Counted from the first letter of the stretch, positions 44,851-54,366 are shown. The stretch: DNA of 64,000 bases from Sphingobacteriales bacterium (GCA_016718845.1 JADKCK010000041.1:6498-70497); one strand, 5' to 3'. Made by a program: numbers and translations. Notes: generated by a model from the letters alone, not told the origin.

Positions 44851-46305
44851 ATGAAAAAACAACAACTACTTTTTTGGGGTCAAATACTACTTTTTATTTT
44901 TTTTCAACAGGTATTAGGGCAATCAACAAGCTATGCCCAAAACCTGATGGCGCAAAACGATACCATCTTTATCTCGTCTGATGCTTTGCAAAATCAACAG
45001 ACTGTTCCTATATCTATATTTAACAACGACCAAATTGATAGCCTTTCATTTGAGTTTATAGATGTTACTATCTTTAATACGCCTATCGGTTATTTATACT
45101 ACGATGCTTGTTTTTGTGATATAACCTATACTAATTTATTTATGCCTTCGGGTCTTTTTTCCGATTCGTTCACCTATCAAATTATGGGTTATGCTGGCGG
45201 TAATTATTATTACTCATCGGTTGCTACTGTTTTGCTTTTAGAAGATTGCACCAATAATTGCGTTTTCCCGGGCGATACTGATAATAACGGAGTTGTAAAT
45301 ATATTAGATATGCTACCTATTGGTTTGGCAAATGGCACAACAGGGCAGCCACGCGCATATACTTTATTGCCTTACGATACGTTATTGGCACAACTACCGC
45401 AAACTGCCCTACCATGGACAGATGCTTTGAGTATGGATATGAATTTTAGTAATGGGGTAAATTACAAATATGCCGACTGTAATGGCGACGGAATTATTAA
45501 CACCACCGATACTCTTTTTGTGGTACTTAACTACGGACAAATAAATCCAAATGCGTCCAATACTTTTACCCCTGCATTGTGTAGTAACGAATACGAAATT
45601 CATCTTGACATACTCAACACCTCCGTAGCTATTGGCGATACTATTGTGGCAGATATTATGTTAGGCAACACCTCGGTGGATATTTACGGAATGGCTTTTT
45701 CCATAACCCACAATGTAGTCGACTCGGGAACTATGAAAGTGAATTTTCCTAACTCGTTTTTAAACGACGATGGGCAAATAATGTTTATGCAGCGCCGCAA
45801 CACCCCCGATGCAGTAGAGGCAGTTGTTACCCGAACAAACCAGCAAACTAGGTTTGGACAAGGCAAGGTGGGTACAATAAGTTTTATTATGGAAGATGTT
45901 TTGGAAGGAAAAACAGAGTCGGAAATGCTACAATTGACCATTGAAAATGTAACACTTATTGGCGAAAATAACACCTATTTGAGCGTGCCAGACATATTGC
46001 TAAACGGCGATGAAGCGCAAATTACAGGTGTTAAACCATCTACAAAACCCAAAGCCAATGTTAGTATCTACCCAAACCCCGCCAGCAATTATTGTATTGT
46101 TGATTGGAAAAACGAACAACAATTAGTGCAAAAAATTGTATTGACCGACATAAACGGCAAACAACTGCAAACTTATCTACCCCAAAACAATGCACAAAGT
46201 GTATTTATTGATACCAATAATTTATCTTCGGGTATCTATTCGCTACAAATATATACCAACAAAGGTTTGCAAATAAGCCAATTAATGATAACTAATTTTA
46301 GATAA
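44851..46305 (+). CDS. T9SS type A protein with dockerin-like repeats and a cohesin-like domain
   Basis: The 484-residue secreted protein has a signal peptide (to about 30) and a beta-rich first domain. Two dockerin-type calcium loops follow: GDTDNNGVVNILDMLPIG at about 148 and ADCNGDGIINTTDTLFVVLNYG at about 207. A cohesin-like beta-sandwich (about 245-385, YEIHLDILNTSVAIGDTIVADIML, split here as YEIHLDILNTS and IGDTIVADIML) precedes a type A sorting tail (VSIYPNPASNYCIVDW to LQISQLMITNFR). Such dockerin-cohesin-like pairs in Bacteroidota surface proteins may mediate protein contacts; no cellulosomal enzyme is near. The next T9SS gene starts 36 bp downstream, so they form a unit. Confidence 0.82.
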   Translation: MKKQQLLFWGQILLFIFFQQVLGQSTSYAQNLMAQNDTIFISSDALQNQQTVPISIFNNDQIDSLSFEFIDVTIFNTPIGYLYYDACFCDITYTNLFMPSGLFSDSFTYQIMGYAGGNYYYSSVATVLLLEDCTNNCVFPGDTDNNGVVNILDMLPIGLANGTTGQPRAYTLLPYDTLLAQLPQTALPWTDALSMDMNFSNGVNYKYADCNGDGIINTTDTLFVVLNYGQINPNASNTFTPALCSNEYEIHLDILNTSVAIGDTIVADIMLGNTSVDIYGMAFSITHNVVDSGTMKVNFPNSFLNDDGQIMFMQRRNTPDAVEAVVTRTNQQTRFGQGKVGTISFIMEDVLEGKTESEMLQLTIENVTLIGENNTYLSVPDILLNGDEAQITGVKPSTKPKANVSIYPNPASNYCIVDWKNEQQLVQKIVLTDINGKQLQTYLPQNNAQSVFIDTNNLSSGIYSLQIYTNKGLQISQLMITNFR

Positions 46306-46341
46306 AAATAAATATAAAAATCATTCGTTTAAATATATTTT

Positions 46342-48756
46342 ATGAAAAACGCGTACTTCTTATTTTTCTTTCTGTTTTGTTTTGGCACTGCTGCGGCTGC
46401 ACAAAACTGTGCCGATTTAATACCCATTGTTGTTGAAGTACTACCCGACCAATGGAACGCCGAAGAAACCGATTGGCAACTGCTCGACGATATTGGCACC
46501 GTGTTGGCAAGTGGCTCGGTGGCTGGCGATACCGTATGTGTAGAACCTACGGGCTGCTTTAATTTTGTAATTAATGATACCTATGGCGATGGAATTGTTC
46601 AGGATGGATATTGTAAAGTATATTACAACGGAGATATGATTGTTGAGTATGGCAATTTTGGACATTATGCCCACATCGAGTTTGGCGCATGTCCGGCTGG
46701 CTCGTCGTGCTTTTTTGCCGAACCAATAACTACTGCCGATTTTAATATCGTACAAACGGCTTCGCTCGACAACACTTGGTACTCGTTTGTACCCGACTCA
46801 ACAGGCACTTACAAAATAACTGCCTGCGACCTAGGCAATACCTGCCAACCTACTATTTGGGTATACGACCACTGCTCAAATTTAATTTGGGACGATACCC
46901 AAATTGCCTCTATTTATGTAATTAACGACAACTGCGACATACAACCCACCCTAATAACCAACTTAGTAGCCAACGAAACTTATTATATTAGAATTGGCGG
47001 CGTGGGCGATGCTTGTGCAGGGCAAAATATTGCTTGGCAGATGTGGTTTGGAGGTCCTATTACGGGCTGCATGAACGTAGCCGCCTGTAACTATAACCCA
47101 TTAGCAACCGTTGATGCTCCCGAAACTTGCCTATTTGCTGGCGACCCCGAATGCAACGACTTTTTACCCGACCTAATGGTAGTGCCCGAGGCTATTGCCA
47201 ACTCTTTGCACCTCGATCATTTAACCAACAACGACGAATGTTTGGTTGCCGAAGGTTGTGTAAATGGGTATCAAGACCGCGAAATTTTGCGTTTTACTAC
47301 ACACATTAAAAACATCGGAAACCGCGACTACTATATTGGTGCGGTACCTAGCAACGTAGCAACACCTAGCACACAGTTCGAGTGGTCGCCTTGCCACAAC
47401 CATTGGCACTATGGCGGTTATGCCGAGTATTTGTTGTATGATATGGACAATAACGAAATTCCGGCAGGTTTTAAAAATGGTTTTTGTGTGATGGATTTAG
47501 AATGTAGCGATGGTGGCGAAGCTAAATATGGCTGTAATATTATGGGTATTAGCGCGGGTTGTGGCGATATTTACGACTCGGGCTTGGGCTGCCAATGGAT
47601 TGATATTACCGATGTGCCTGCTGGTATCTATACCTTAGTAGTGCGTGTCAACTGGGACAATAGCCCCGATAATTTGGGTTACTACGAATCTAATCACGTT
47701 AATAACTGGGCGCAAGTTTGTATAAATATTGTACGAAACGAAGCCGGAGCTGCAACGGCTGTTACGCTTGTCGAAGATTGCTCGCCTTATGTTGATTGCG
47801 CAGGCGAAATATACGGCAATGCACAAACCGATTGCACAGGCACTTGTGGCGGAACCACCAAAGCGGGCGATTTAGACCAAAACGGCATTTATCATAGCGA
47901 TGATATTTTGGCTTATTTGCAAGGTATATTGGGCAGCACTATAACCGCCACGCCTTGCAACGATGTAAATGCCGACGGGCAAATAACCGTATCCGATGCC
48001 TCGATGGTAAAAGCCTGCATGTTACAATCGGCAGGGCAACACACCGAGCCACAAGGCAGCACACCTCATACGCATTGTAATTTGCCAAGTGCCATTGTCA
48101 CTAATCCAAACGATACCGCCTTTTTGAGCATCACCAATATTAACACCACCGATAAATATTTTGATGTAACCATACGTAACCCCTTGGCATACATCTACGA
48201 TTATCAGTTTTATGTTAGTGGCGTAAATTTGGCAGGTGCCTTAAGTATTGTGGCACAAGAGGGCTATAATGTGGATTTATTTAACAACTTAAATGGTGTA
48301 ATAGGGCTTACACCCACCGAAACCCCACTTAGCCGTTACACAACAGCTACCGCATTTTTGCGTGTTTATTACACCAACATAACCGCCTCCGAAATTTGTT
48401 TGATGCCCGTTGAGGTTATCAACACCAACTACGAGCGGGTTGTAGTAATAGTAGAAAACAATTGTTTGGCAGCTTATCAATTTACAGGTATCAACACAAC
48501 AGCCAACAACAATGCTTTACAGGTTGCAGTAGTGCCTAACCCATTCGATAAAACAGCTATTTTACACTTCAACAACCCCAAACAGCAAGCCTACCAACTC
48601 ACTATCACTAACACAAATGGGCAAGTAGTGCGTACCTACAACCAAATTACCACCAACCAAGTGTTAATTAACAAAAACGAACTACCCGCAGGCATCTATA
48701 TTTACCATTTAACGGGCAAAGAAACCCAAACAGGTAAGTTAATTTTGGTGGATTAA
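46342..48756 (+). CDS. Secreted lysyl oxidase-domain protein with T9SS type A tail
   Basis: The 804-residue protein has a signal peptide (ending AAAA), a T9SS-protein beta domain (25-120), a pre-peptidase-like domain (125-240) and the GCMNVAACNYNPLATVD repeat. A lysyl oxidase-type domain follows (about 275-470). The last has the copper talon WSPCHNHWHYGGYAEYLLYD (Cys351, His352, His354, His356), as in eukaryotic LOX WxxCHxHxH. Dockerin-like loops (GDLDQNGIYHSDDILAYL, DVNADGQITVSDASM) and a sorting tail complete it. LOX oxidises lysine side-chain amines to aldehydes. Bacterial copies are rare and mostly untested; a matrix- or surface-protein crosslinking role is an inference. Confidence 0.85.
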   Translation: MKNAYFLFFFLFCFGTAAAAQNCADLIPIVVEVLPDQWNAEETDWQLLDDIGTVLASGSVAGDTVCVEPTGCFNFVINDTYGDGIVQDGYCKVYYNGDMIVEYGNFGHYAHIEFGACPAGSSCFFAEPITTADFNIVQTASLDNTWYSFVPDSTGTYKITACDLGNTCQPTIWVYDHCSNLIWDDTQIASIYVINDNCDIQPTLITNLVANETYYIRIGGVGDACAGQNIAWQMWFGGPITGCMNVAACNYNPLATVDAPETCLFAGDPECNDFLPDLMVVPEAIANSLHLDHLTNNDECLVAEGCVNGYQDREILRFTTHIKNIGNRDYYIGAVPSNVATPSTQFEWSPCHNHWHYGGYAEYLLYDMDNNEIPAGFKNGFCVMDLECSDGGEAKYGCNIMGISAGCGDIYDSGLGCQWIDITDVPAGIYTLVVRVNWDNSPDNLGYYESNHVNNWAQVCINIVRNEAGAATAVTLVEDCSPYVDCAGEIYGNAQTDCTGTCGGTTKAGDLDQNGIYHSDDILAYLQGILGSTITATPCNDVNADGQITVSDASMVKACMLQSAGQHTEPQGSTPHTHCNLPSAIVTNPNDTAFLSITNINTTDKYFDVTIRNPLAYIYDYQFYVSGVNLAGALSIVAQEGYNVDLFNNLNGVIGLTPTETPLSRYTTATAFLRVYYTNITASEICLMPVEVINTNYERVVVIVENNCLAAYQFTGINTTANNNALQVAVVPNPFDKTAILHFNNPKQQAYQLTITNTNGQVVRTYNQITTNQVLINKNELPAGIYIYHLTGKETQTGKLILVD

Positions 48757-48783
48757 GATATAATTATTATTCGTTATGGATAT

Positions 48784-48823
48784 AAAAATTGGCTGCCTCG
48801 TATTTGCGAGACAGCCAATTTTT
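48784..48823. terminator. Bidirectional terminator between lysyl oxidase and recQ genes
   Basis: AAAAATTGGCTGCCTCG pairs with CGAGACAGCCAATTTTT around TATTTG. The core is the same as in the terminator at 7520-7560, with different outer base pairs. Confidence 0.85.
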
Positions 48824-48852
48824 GTTTTTAATAATAGTCTACCATAATATTC

Positions 48853-50763
48853 CTATCCACCCAAAACCACTCGTTTTTGCTCGTCCAATTGTAGTTGTTC
48901 GTTTTCCAGCATCCACCTAATTACCTTAAGGGCATCGTCTTGTTTATATTTTCCTAGTCGGCGCACTAGGTGTTCAACGGTCATTTTTTCGGCGTTTACG
49001 GTTTCTGTAATTTGTTGTTGCAGTACTTGGGTAAGTTCTTCTTCGGTTTGGGCTTGTTTTTTTTGTGCCAAACACACATCACAAACACCGCAAGGCTCGG
49101 TGTTTAGCTCGTTAAAATAGCGCACTAATTGCAAGGTGCGGCACAAATGCGGGTTAGTTACATAACTAATCACCGAATTAACGTTTTGTTCGTGTATTTG
49201 TTTTCTAAAAGCCAACAATTGCGTATCTATAAATAGGCGGTCGGTGGCAACGCGGGCTTGCAAAAACGTAATGCTTGGCTCGTTAAGAGCGGGTTGATAA
49301 TCGGCAGCACCTGTTTTTTGTAGATATAAAAGGGCATTTTTTACATGTTCGGCAGGTACGTTCATATTTCGGGCAATATCGGTTTCTCGTATCACCACAT
49401 AATCGTCGTATACACCGCCATAGGTACGCAAAATAGTTTTTATGTATGGTTCTAATCGGCGATTTGCTACCTGTAGTCGGTAAATTTCTTCGTGACTGGT
49501 GGTAAAAAGCAACTTCGAGCCTTCTTGTAATGCATCGTTGGCTATTAAATAGTCGTTTTGTTGCAAAACAGCTAGGCTATTTGCTACATCTAAAGCTTTT
49601 AGCTTATACGATTTGCAAAATTCGCTAATATCAAATACAAAACTTTGTCCTTCGCCTGCTTCGGTAGCTACTTTGCAATAGTTGCCAATAGCACCATATA
49701 CTTGTTTTAGCAGGTCTATTTCCGGAAACTTCAAAGTGCTGCTTTGTTCCAACGATTTTATGTCGGCATCATCGTACAGAGCAACGGCATAAGCTTTTTT
49801 GCCATCGCGTCCGCCTCGTCCAGCCTCTTGGTAATAAGCCTCAAGGCTTTCGGTTAGGTCAATATGCACAACGGTGCGCACATCGGGTTTGTCTATACCC
49901 ATGCCAAAAGCGTTGGTACAAACCATCACGCGTGTTTTATTTTTTATCCATTCGTCTTGTTTTCGTGAGCGCGTTTTGGGGTCTAAACCCGCATGATAAA
50001 AATCGGATTTGATGCCATTGTTGCTTAAAAATTCGGCAGTATCTTTGGCTTTTCGGCGGCTACGTACATAAACAATGCCAGTTCCAGCTACTTTTTTGAA
50101 TATGTCGAGCATCTTGCCCAATTTATTATCTGTTTTAAAAACCGAGTATGATAAATTGGCACGTTTAAAACTTTGTTGAAATACTTGGGCATTTTTTTCA
50201 AATTGTAGTTTTTCCTGAATATCTTCTTTTACTCGTTCTGTGGCGGTAGCGGTAAGTGCCAACAACGAAACTTTGGGCAATAACTGCCTAATATCGGCAA
50301 TTTTCAGGTACGAGGGTCTAAAATCGTAGCCCCACTGCGAAATACAATGTGCCTCATCAATGGCAATCAACGACACTTTCATGCGCAAAAGTTGCTCTCT
50401 GAAAGCAGCCGTTTGTAACCTTTCGGGTGATATATACAAAAACTTAACCTTTTTTTGTACACAATTATTCAAAATTCGTTCGGTTTCGAGGCGGCTCATG
50501 CCCGTAAAGATAGCTTCGGCGGTAATGTTGTGTCGTTTTAGATTAAAAACTTGGTCTTTCATCAGAGCAATAAGTGGCGAAATAACAATACACATGCCCT
50601 CGAGTGCCAATGCAGGCACCTGAAAACAGATAGATTTACCCCCGCCAGTGGGCAGCAATGCCAAGGTATCGTTGCCCAACAACACCGATTGTATAATGTC
50701 TTCTTGCAACGGGCGAAAGGCGGTATGCCCCCAATGCGTCTCTAATATTTGGTGAATAGTCAT
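48853..50763 (-). CDS. recQ: ATP-dependent DNA helicase RecQ
   Basis: The 636-residue helicase has motif I LPTGGGKSICFQVPAL, motif II DEAHCISQWGYDFRPSY, motif III ALTATAT and motif VI YYQEAGRGGRDGK. The RecQ-Ct zinc site (CRTLQ ... CGVCDVC) and winged helix (about 510-560) follow. An HRDC domain is not obvious in the last 60 residues, so it is a shorter RecQ like several Bacteroidota paralogues. It unwinds recombination intermediates 3' to 5'. The 92-bp repeat copy C begins 56 bp upstream, in the opposite orientation. Confidence 0.93.
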   Translation of the reverse strand: MTIHQILETHWGHTAFRPLQEDIIQSVLLGNDTLALLPTGGGKSICFQVPALALEGMCIVISPLIALMKDQVFNLKRHNITAEAIFTGMSRLETERILNNCVQKKVKFLYISPERLQTAAFREQLLRMKVSLIAIDEAHCISQWGYDFRPSYLKIADIRQLLPKVSLLALTATATERVKEDIQEKLQFEKNAQVFQQSFKRANLSYSVFKTDNKLGKMLDIFKKVAGTGIVYVRSRRKAKDTAEFLSNNGIKSDFYHAGLDPKTRSRKQDEWIKNKTRVMVCTNAFGMGIDKPDVRTVVHIDLTESLEAYYQEAGRGGRDGKKAYAVALYDDADIKSLEQSSTLKFPEIDLLKQVYGAIGNYCKVATEAGEGQSFVFDISEFCKSYKLKALDVANSLAVLQQNDYLIANDALQEGSKLLFTTSHEEIYRLQVANRRLEPYIKTILRTYGGVYDDYVVIRETDIARNMNVPAEHVKNALLYLQKTGAADYQPALNEPSITFLQARVATDRLFIDTQLLAFRKQIHEQNVNSVISYVTNPHLCRTLQLVRYFNELNTEPCGVCDVCLAQKKQAQTEEELTQVLQQQITETVNAEKMTVEHLVRRLGKYKQDDALKVIRWMLENEQLQLDEQKRVVLGG

Positions 50764-50818
50764 CGGTGTAATTAATAAATCGTGTTTAGTTGTAGGTTTA
50801 TCGGCTGTTGGCTACAAG

Positions 50819-50911
50819 CCCCGCTTGACGCGGAAAAGGTTTTTTTTAGGGGGTGATGATTGGCACTCCCTAAAGGCACGGTTGGTGGCACCCCCTTAGA
50901 AAAGTAAGCAC
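50819..50911 (+). repeat. Two-hairpin dispersed repeat, copy C (diverged)
   Basis: Keeps CCCCGCTTGACGCGG (50819-50833) and the outer arms GGGGGTG (50849-50855) and CACCCCC (50889-50895). The loop region between them is different from copies A and B, so the stems are conserved more than the sequence. It is preceded by GGCTGTTGGCTACAA, a word related to the debris at 5773 and 30263. Confidence 0.75.
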
Positions 50912-50994
50912 CTGCCAACATAGCTGCAAAGATAATGCTTGCTAACCTATTTACAAAGAAAGAAATGACTTTTATTTTCGGTGGTTCATCATAC

Positions 50995-51036
50995 AAAAAA
51001 ATCCTCTTACTAAATTAAAGCAAGAGGATTTTTTTA
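50995..51036. terminator. Terminator of the secreted hypothetical gene
   Basis: AAAAAATCCTCTT pairs with AAGAGGATTTTTTT around a 13-nt loop, just after the stop at 51057 on the minus strand. Confidence 0.8.
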
Positions 51037-51056
51037 CTTATGGCTAAAAACAGCAG

Positions 51057-51668
51057 TTATTTAAACGGATTTTCTTTGGTACTATCAATTATTTCCGATT
51101 CGTCTTCATCAAAATTTATTTGCGAAGTCCCGTAGTCGGTATCTTTAAATTTGTTTAACAACTCTTGACTTATTTTTGCTTCGCCACAATCATCGCAATC
51201 TTTTATTTTTTGAGAAACGGGTAAGTTTTCGGTTGGCGATTGATAACCCGGTTTGTTGCTTTCAAAAAATACGGTTTCTTGTGCCGACCGATAGCTAAAC
51301 ACCCGATAACCCATTTGCAATAATTCGGTAGATAGGTTTCGGTGATGCAAAGATTGCACAATACTGCCATCAAGTGGGGTAATAATTTTTATGCTTTTAT
51401 CAACCGAGTGCGTTTGACATGCCCATACTTTATCTTTATTCAAAAAATAGAGCATTAGTGCGTCGGCATCGTTTTGCGTAAATTCTTCGAGGCGCATATT
51501 GCTGTTTACTTTCTGAAAAATGTAAAAAATAATATTGACATCAGTGGGTTGATAGGGTAGATTTTTTACTGCTTCGTTTTCAACATATTTTAATTTTCCG
51601 CTATTTGATTGGGCTACCACTAAGGTTGTAAAAAAACAAAAAAACAAGAAAGGGAATAACTTTTTCAT
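51057..51668 (-). CDS. Secreted hypothetical protein
   Basis: The ATG at 51668 gives MKKLFPFLFFCFFTTLVVAQ, a clear signal peptide; the upstream extension would hide it. The mature part (about 183 residues) has no recognised family. It begins YVENEAVKNLPYQPTDVNIIF, contains a CDDCGEA motif near residue 170 (possibly a disulfide or metal pair) and ends in an acidic tail (NFDEDESEIIDS). It has a terminator after it. Function unknown. Confidence 0.65.
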   Translation of the reverse strand: MKKLFPFLFFCFFTTLVVAQSNSGKLKYVENEAVKNLPYQPTDVNIIFYIFQKVNSNMRLEEFTQNDADALMLYFLNKDKVWACQTHSVDKSIKIITPLDGSIVQSLHHRNLSTELLQMGYRVFSYRSAQETVFFESNKPGYQSPTENLPVSQKIKDCDDCGEAKISQELLNKFKDTDYGTSQINFDEDESEIIDSTKENPFK

Positions 51669-51912
51669 ACAAACTTTAAATTTCGGGAATGTGGAGATAA
51701 AGGTACTACCTTTAGGTACACTGACCAAAAATGATGGTCATAATTTTGTAATTTTTGAGCTATTGCATCAAAAAAAACTTACTTAGCTTTTGAATTTTAC
51801 GAATCTATTGTTTGGCATGTTACAATTTTTGCATAACTTGACTATTTGCTCAATTATTTTTTTGTTTTTTATTATTTAAAAAAAATACAAAGGCAGTTTT
51901 TAGGTGTGTAAA

Positions 51913-53175
51913 TTATTTTTGGGCTTTTTCCCATGTGTTATAAGGTGCCCACAAGGCATCTAATTCGGTGCGCATTTTTATGAGCCAAGCATTTTTTTGT
52001 TCTTTTGATTGATAGCACGGAGCCAAGCTACGGGCTGCTGTTCCTGTCAATAATACTTCGTCGTCGGTTGTGCGTGTGCTAGCGGTTATTTTGTCTATGC
52101 TGTTATCGGCAAATATTTTCGACCAATTTTCGTTGCCATTGCTATTTTGTAAACTGTTTATTATAAACAAGTTATTTTGTTGTTTAGGGTCGGTAACATT
52201 TACAATTACTTGCAAATCGCCCGATGTATTTTGCTCTACACTCTCGGCAGTTTCGTAGTCGTTTCCGGCTAATGTTTTTTCCCAAGCTATATCGCCTGTG
52301 TTGCTTACTTTCACAATCCAGGCATCGCCGCTTGGGCTTTGGTCAAAGGTATTACCCACAGCAACTATATTGCCATCGTTGGTAGCAATAGCGTTTTTAA
52401 AGCTGTTTAATTTTTTACCGCCTATAAATTTGCTCCATTGTTGTTCGCCCGTCGAGTTAGTTTTTATCAACCATCCGTCCATACTTTTATCTTTTACCAA
52501 CGTATTAGCTGCTACTACCAAGTCGCCTCCGGGTAGTTCAACAACAGATTGTGCTACATTATAATTAAGGTTTGCAAAGGTTTTGTCCCAAAGCAAGCCC
52601 CCTTTAGTATCCAATTTGGCTAACCAAACCGATTGTTGTACCTTTTTAGTTCCGTTTAAGGCATTGCTTTGTTCCACATAAGTAGTGCCAACAATTACTA
52701 AATTGCCGTCTTTTGTTTGTATAATACTTGCACCTTCATCGGGTTGTGGGCTGCCAAAGGTTTTGTCCCAAAGCAACGAACCTTTGTTGCTAATGCACAC
52801 TACCCAAATATCGCCTTTCCCAAATCCCTTCGATTTGTTGGTACCAACCAATACATAGTTGCCCTCGGTGGTTTCAACAATGCTACGGGCTGTCTCCGAT
52901 TCATTGTCGCCCATGGTATATTCCCATTGAACATTGCCATAGGTTCCGGTTTTTAATACCCATAAATCTTCGGTACGTATATCGCCTTTAAACGATAGTA
53001 TATGCCCAGCGGCAACACTACCTCCATCGGCAGTAGCCGTTAGGGTATTGGGCATAACAGTGGCATCATCGCCATACGATTTTTGCCATTCGACGGTTAA
53101 AAAAGAAGTTTCGCTAGCTTGCACAAAAACAAGTGCAGCCAGAAACGCAATGCTAATCAAGTATTGTTTTTTCAT
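51913..53175 (-). CDS. Secreted beta-propeller-like repeat protein
   Basis: The 420-residue protein has a signal peptide (to about 20) and then six or seven blades of about 50 residues, each with a pattern like LLWDKTFGSPQPDEGASIIQ (Asp-Glu-x-Ala) then DGNLVIVGTT and DIWVVCIS. This is a common Bacteroidota surface-protein propeller, usually carrying a T9SS tail. Here no sorting tail is visible and the protein ends KMRTELDALWAPYNTWEKAQK. It may be periplasmic. A TAACTTTG box lies at 53257-53264 (minus). Confidence 0.75.
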   Translation of the reverse strand: MKKQYLISIAFLAALVFVQASETSFLTVEWQKSYGDDATVMPNTLTATADGGSVAAGHILSFKGDIRTEDLWVLKTGTYGNVQWEYTMGDNESETARSIVETTEGNYVLVGTNKSKGFGKGDIWVVCISNKGSLLWDKTFGSPQPDEGASIIQTKDGNLVIVGTTYVEQSNALNGTKKVQQSVWLAKLDTKGGLLWDKTFANLNYNVAQSVVELPGGDLVVAANTLVKDKSMDGWLIKTNSTGEQQWSKFIGGKKLNSFKNAIATNDGNIVAVGNTFDQSPSGDAWIVKVSNTGDIAWEKTLAGNDYETAESVEQNTSGDLQVIVNVTDPKQQNNLFIINSLQNSNGNENWSKIFADNSIDKITASTRTTDDEVLLTGTAARSLAPCYQSKEQKNAWLIKMRTELDALWAPYNTWEKAQK

Positions 53176-53655
53176 CAGAAATGAGCAGTTTAGTCAAAAC
53201 AGGGGTAAGCAGATATACATTGGTGTTGTCATAAATACCTACGTATTTACGATGCTCAAAGTTACACTTTTTTTTTGAAATTTACAAATTTTCTGACATT
53301 TTTGTGATTTTTCTTGAAATTTTTTTTTCAAAACCTCCATTACGGTCAAAAAATGGAAATTATATAGGCAAAAAATACTAAATTTGTGGCATACTTAAGG
53401 TTTATGCTGTTTTATTACTTAAATACCCTTTTTACCAACAATAATCTTTGATTTTTATAATTTGTGCATGGTTTTTCCTTCTTTGAGGAGGGATTTTTAA
53501 CCTTTAATTGTGCTTATTTATTGCCTGATACTTTGCCAATAAATGTGTTTTTAGGCGGATAATAGGTGTTATTTGCCGTAAATTTAGCAATTATGATTAA
53601 CTTTGCACCTTACTTGGTGTGCAATGAGCCTTAATTAAATTACAAATTAAAAAAA
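53176..53655. promoter_or_regulatory. 480-bp divergent spacer with two -7 boxes
   Basis: TAACTTTG on the minus strand at 53257-53264 for the propeller gene, and TAACTTTG on the plus strand at 53598-53605 for elaA. The rest is A+T-rich with no further structure seen. Confidence 0.5.
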
Positions 53656-54120
53656 ATGCAACAATCTTTTAGTACTAAACTATTCCGCTTTGCCGATTTA
53701 TCGCCTTTTGATTTGTACGAGATAATGATTTTGCGCCAAACCGTTTTTATTGTCGAACAAAATTGCCCGTACTTAGATGCCGATGGTTTGGATTATCGGG
53801 CGTGGCACTTATTGGTATATGATTTGAACAAACAACTTGTTGCCTATACCCGCTTATTACCCATTGATGTGCCATACACAGGTTACGCATCAATAGGGCG
53901 GGTTGTTAATTTACCCGCTATGCGCGGTACTGGATTAGGGCGTTTTTTGATGCAGCAATCCATAGCAACATGCAATACTTTGTTTGGCAATGTACCTGTA
54001 AAAATTGGGGCGCAATCGTATCTTATCCGTTTTTACGAGTCGTTTGGTTTTTGTTCAACAGGCGAAAACTATTTGGAAGATGGCATACCGCATACCAAAA
54101 TGATACTCGACCTAAGATAG
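53656..54120 (+). CDS. elaA: ElaA-type GNAT acetyltransferase
   Basis: The 154-residue GNAT protein has the ElaA start FADLSPFDLYEIMILRQTVFIVEQNCPYLDADGLD, here in pieces FDLYEIMILRQTVFIVEQ and CPYLDADGLD. The acetyl-CoA loop is LPAMRGTGLGRFLMQQSI (motif RxxGxG), and the end reads FGFCSTGENYLEDGIPHTKMIL. The substrate of ElaA is unknown. The length and order are normal. The neighbouring tRNA lies on the opposite strand past a shared hairpin. Confidence 0.92.
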   Translation: MQQSFSTKLFRFADLSPFDLYEIMILRQTVFIVEQNCPYLDADGLDYRAWHLLVYDLNKQLVAYTRLLPIDVPYTGYASIGRVVNLPAMRGTGLGRFLMQQSIATCNTLFGNVPVKIGAQSYLIRFYESFGFCSTGENYLEDGIPHTKMILDLR

Positions 54121-54132
54121 TACATAAAAAAA

Positions 54133-54166
54133 ACATGCTCGTAGGTTTTTAATCCACGAGCATGTG
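54133..54166. terminator. Bidirectional terminator between elaA and tRNA-Gln
   Basis: ACATGCTCGT pairs with ACGAGCATGT. On the minus strand it is followed by a run of eight T, ending tRNA-Gln; on the plus strand it follows elaA. Confidence 0.75.
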
Positions 54167-54255
54167 CCATTTTGTAGGTAATATGGAGATAAGACAAAAA
54201 AAATAACCTCCACAGATGCAAGCATCTGCAGAGGCATTTCTATTAACCAAACCCG

Positions 54256-54328
54256 TTGGTCCGCCAGGTTTCGAACCTGGACTCTTCTGAACCAAAATCA
54301 GACGTGTTGCCAGTTACACCACGGACCA
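54256..54328 (-). tRNA. tRNA-Gln (anticodon UUG)
   Basis: The minus strand gives acceptor TGGTCCG with CGGACCA, anticodon stem TCTGA/TCAGA with loop TTTTGGT (anticodon TTG), and T-arm CCAGG-TTCGAAA-CCTGG. The discriminator is A and CCA is not encoded. It starts 39 bp after the TACCTTTG box at 54367-54374. Confidence 0.95.
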
Positions 54329-54366
54329 ATCTGCAACAATAAGGCATTACCCCTTCAATTGCGATG

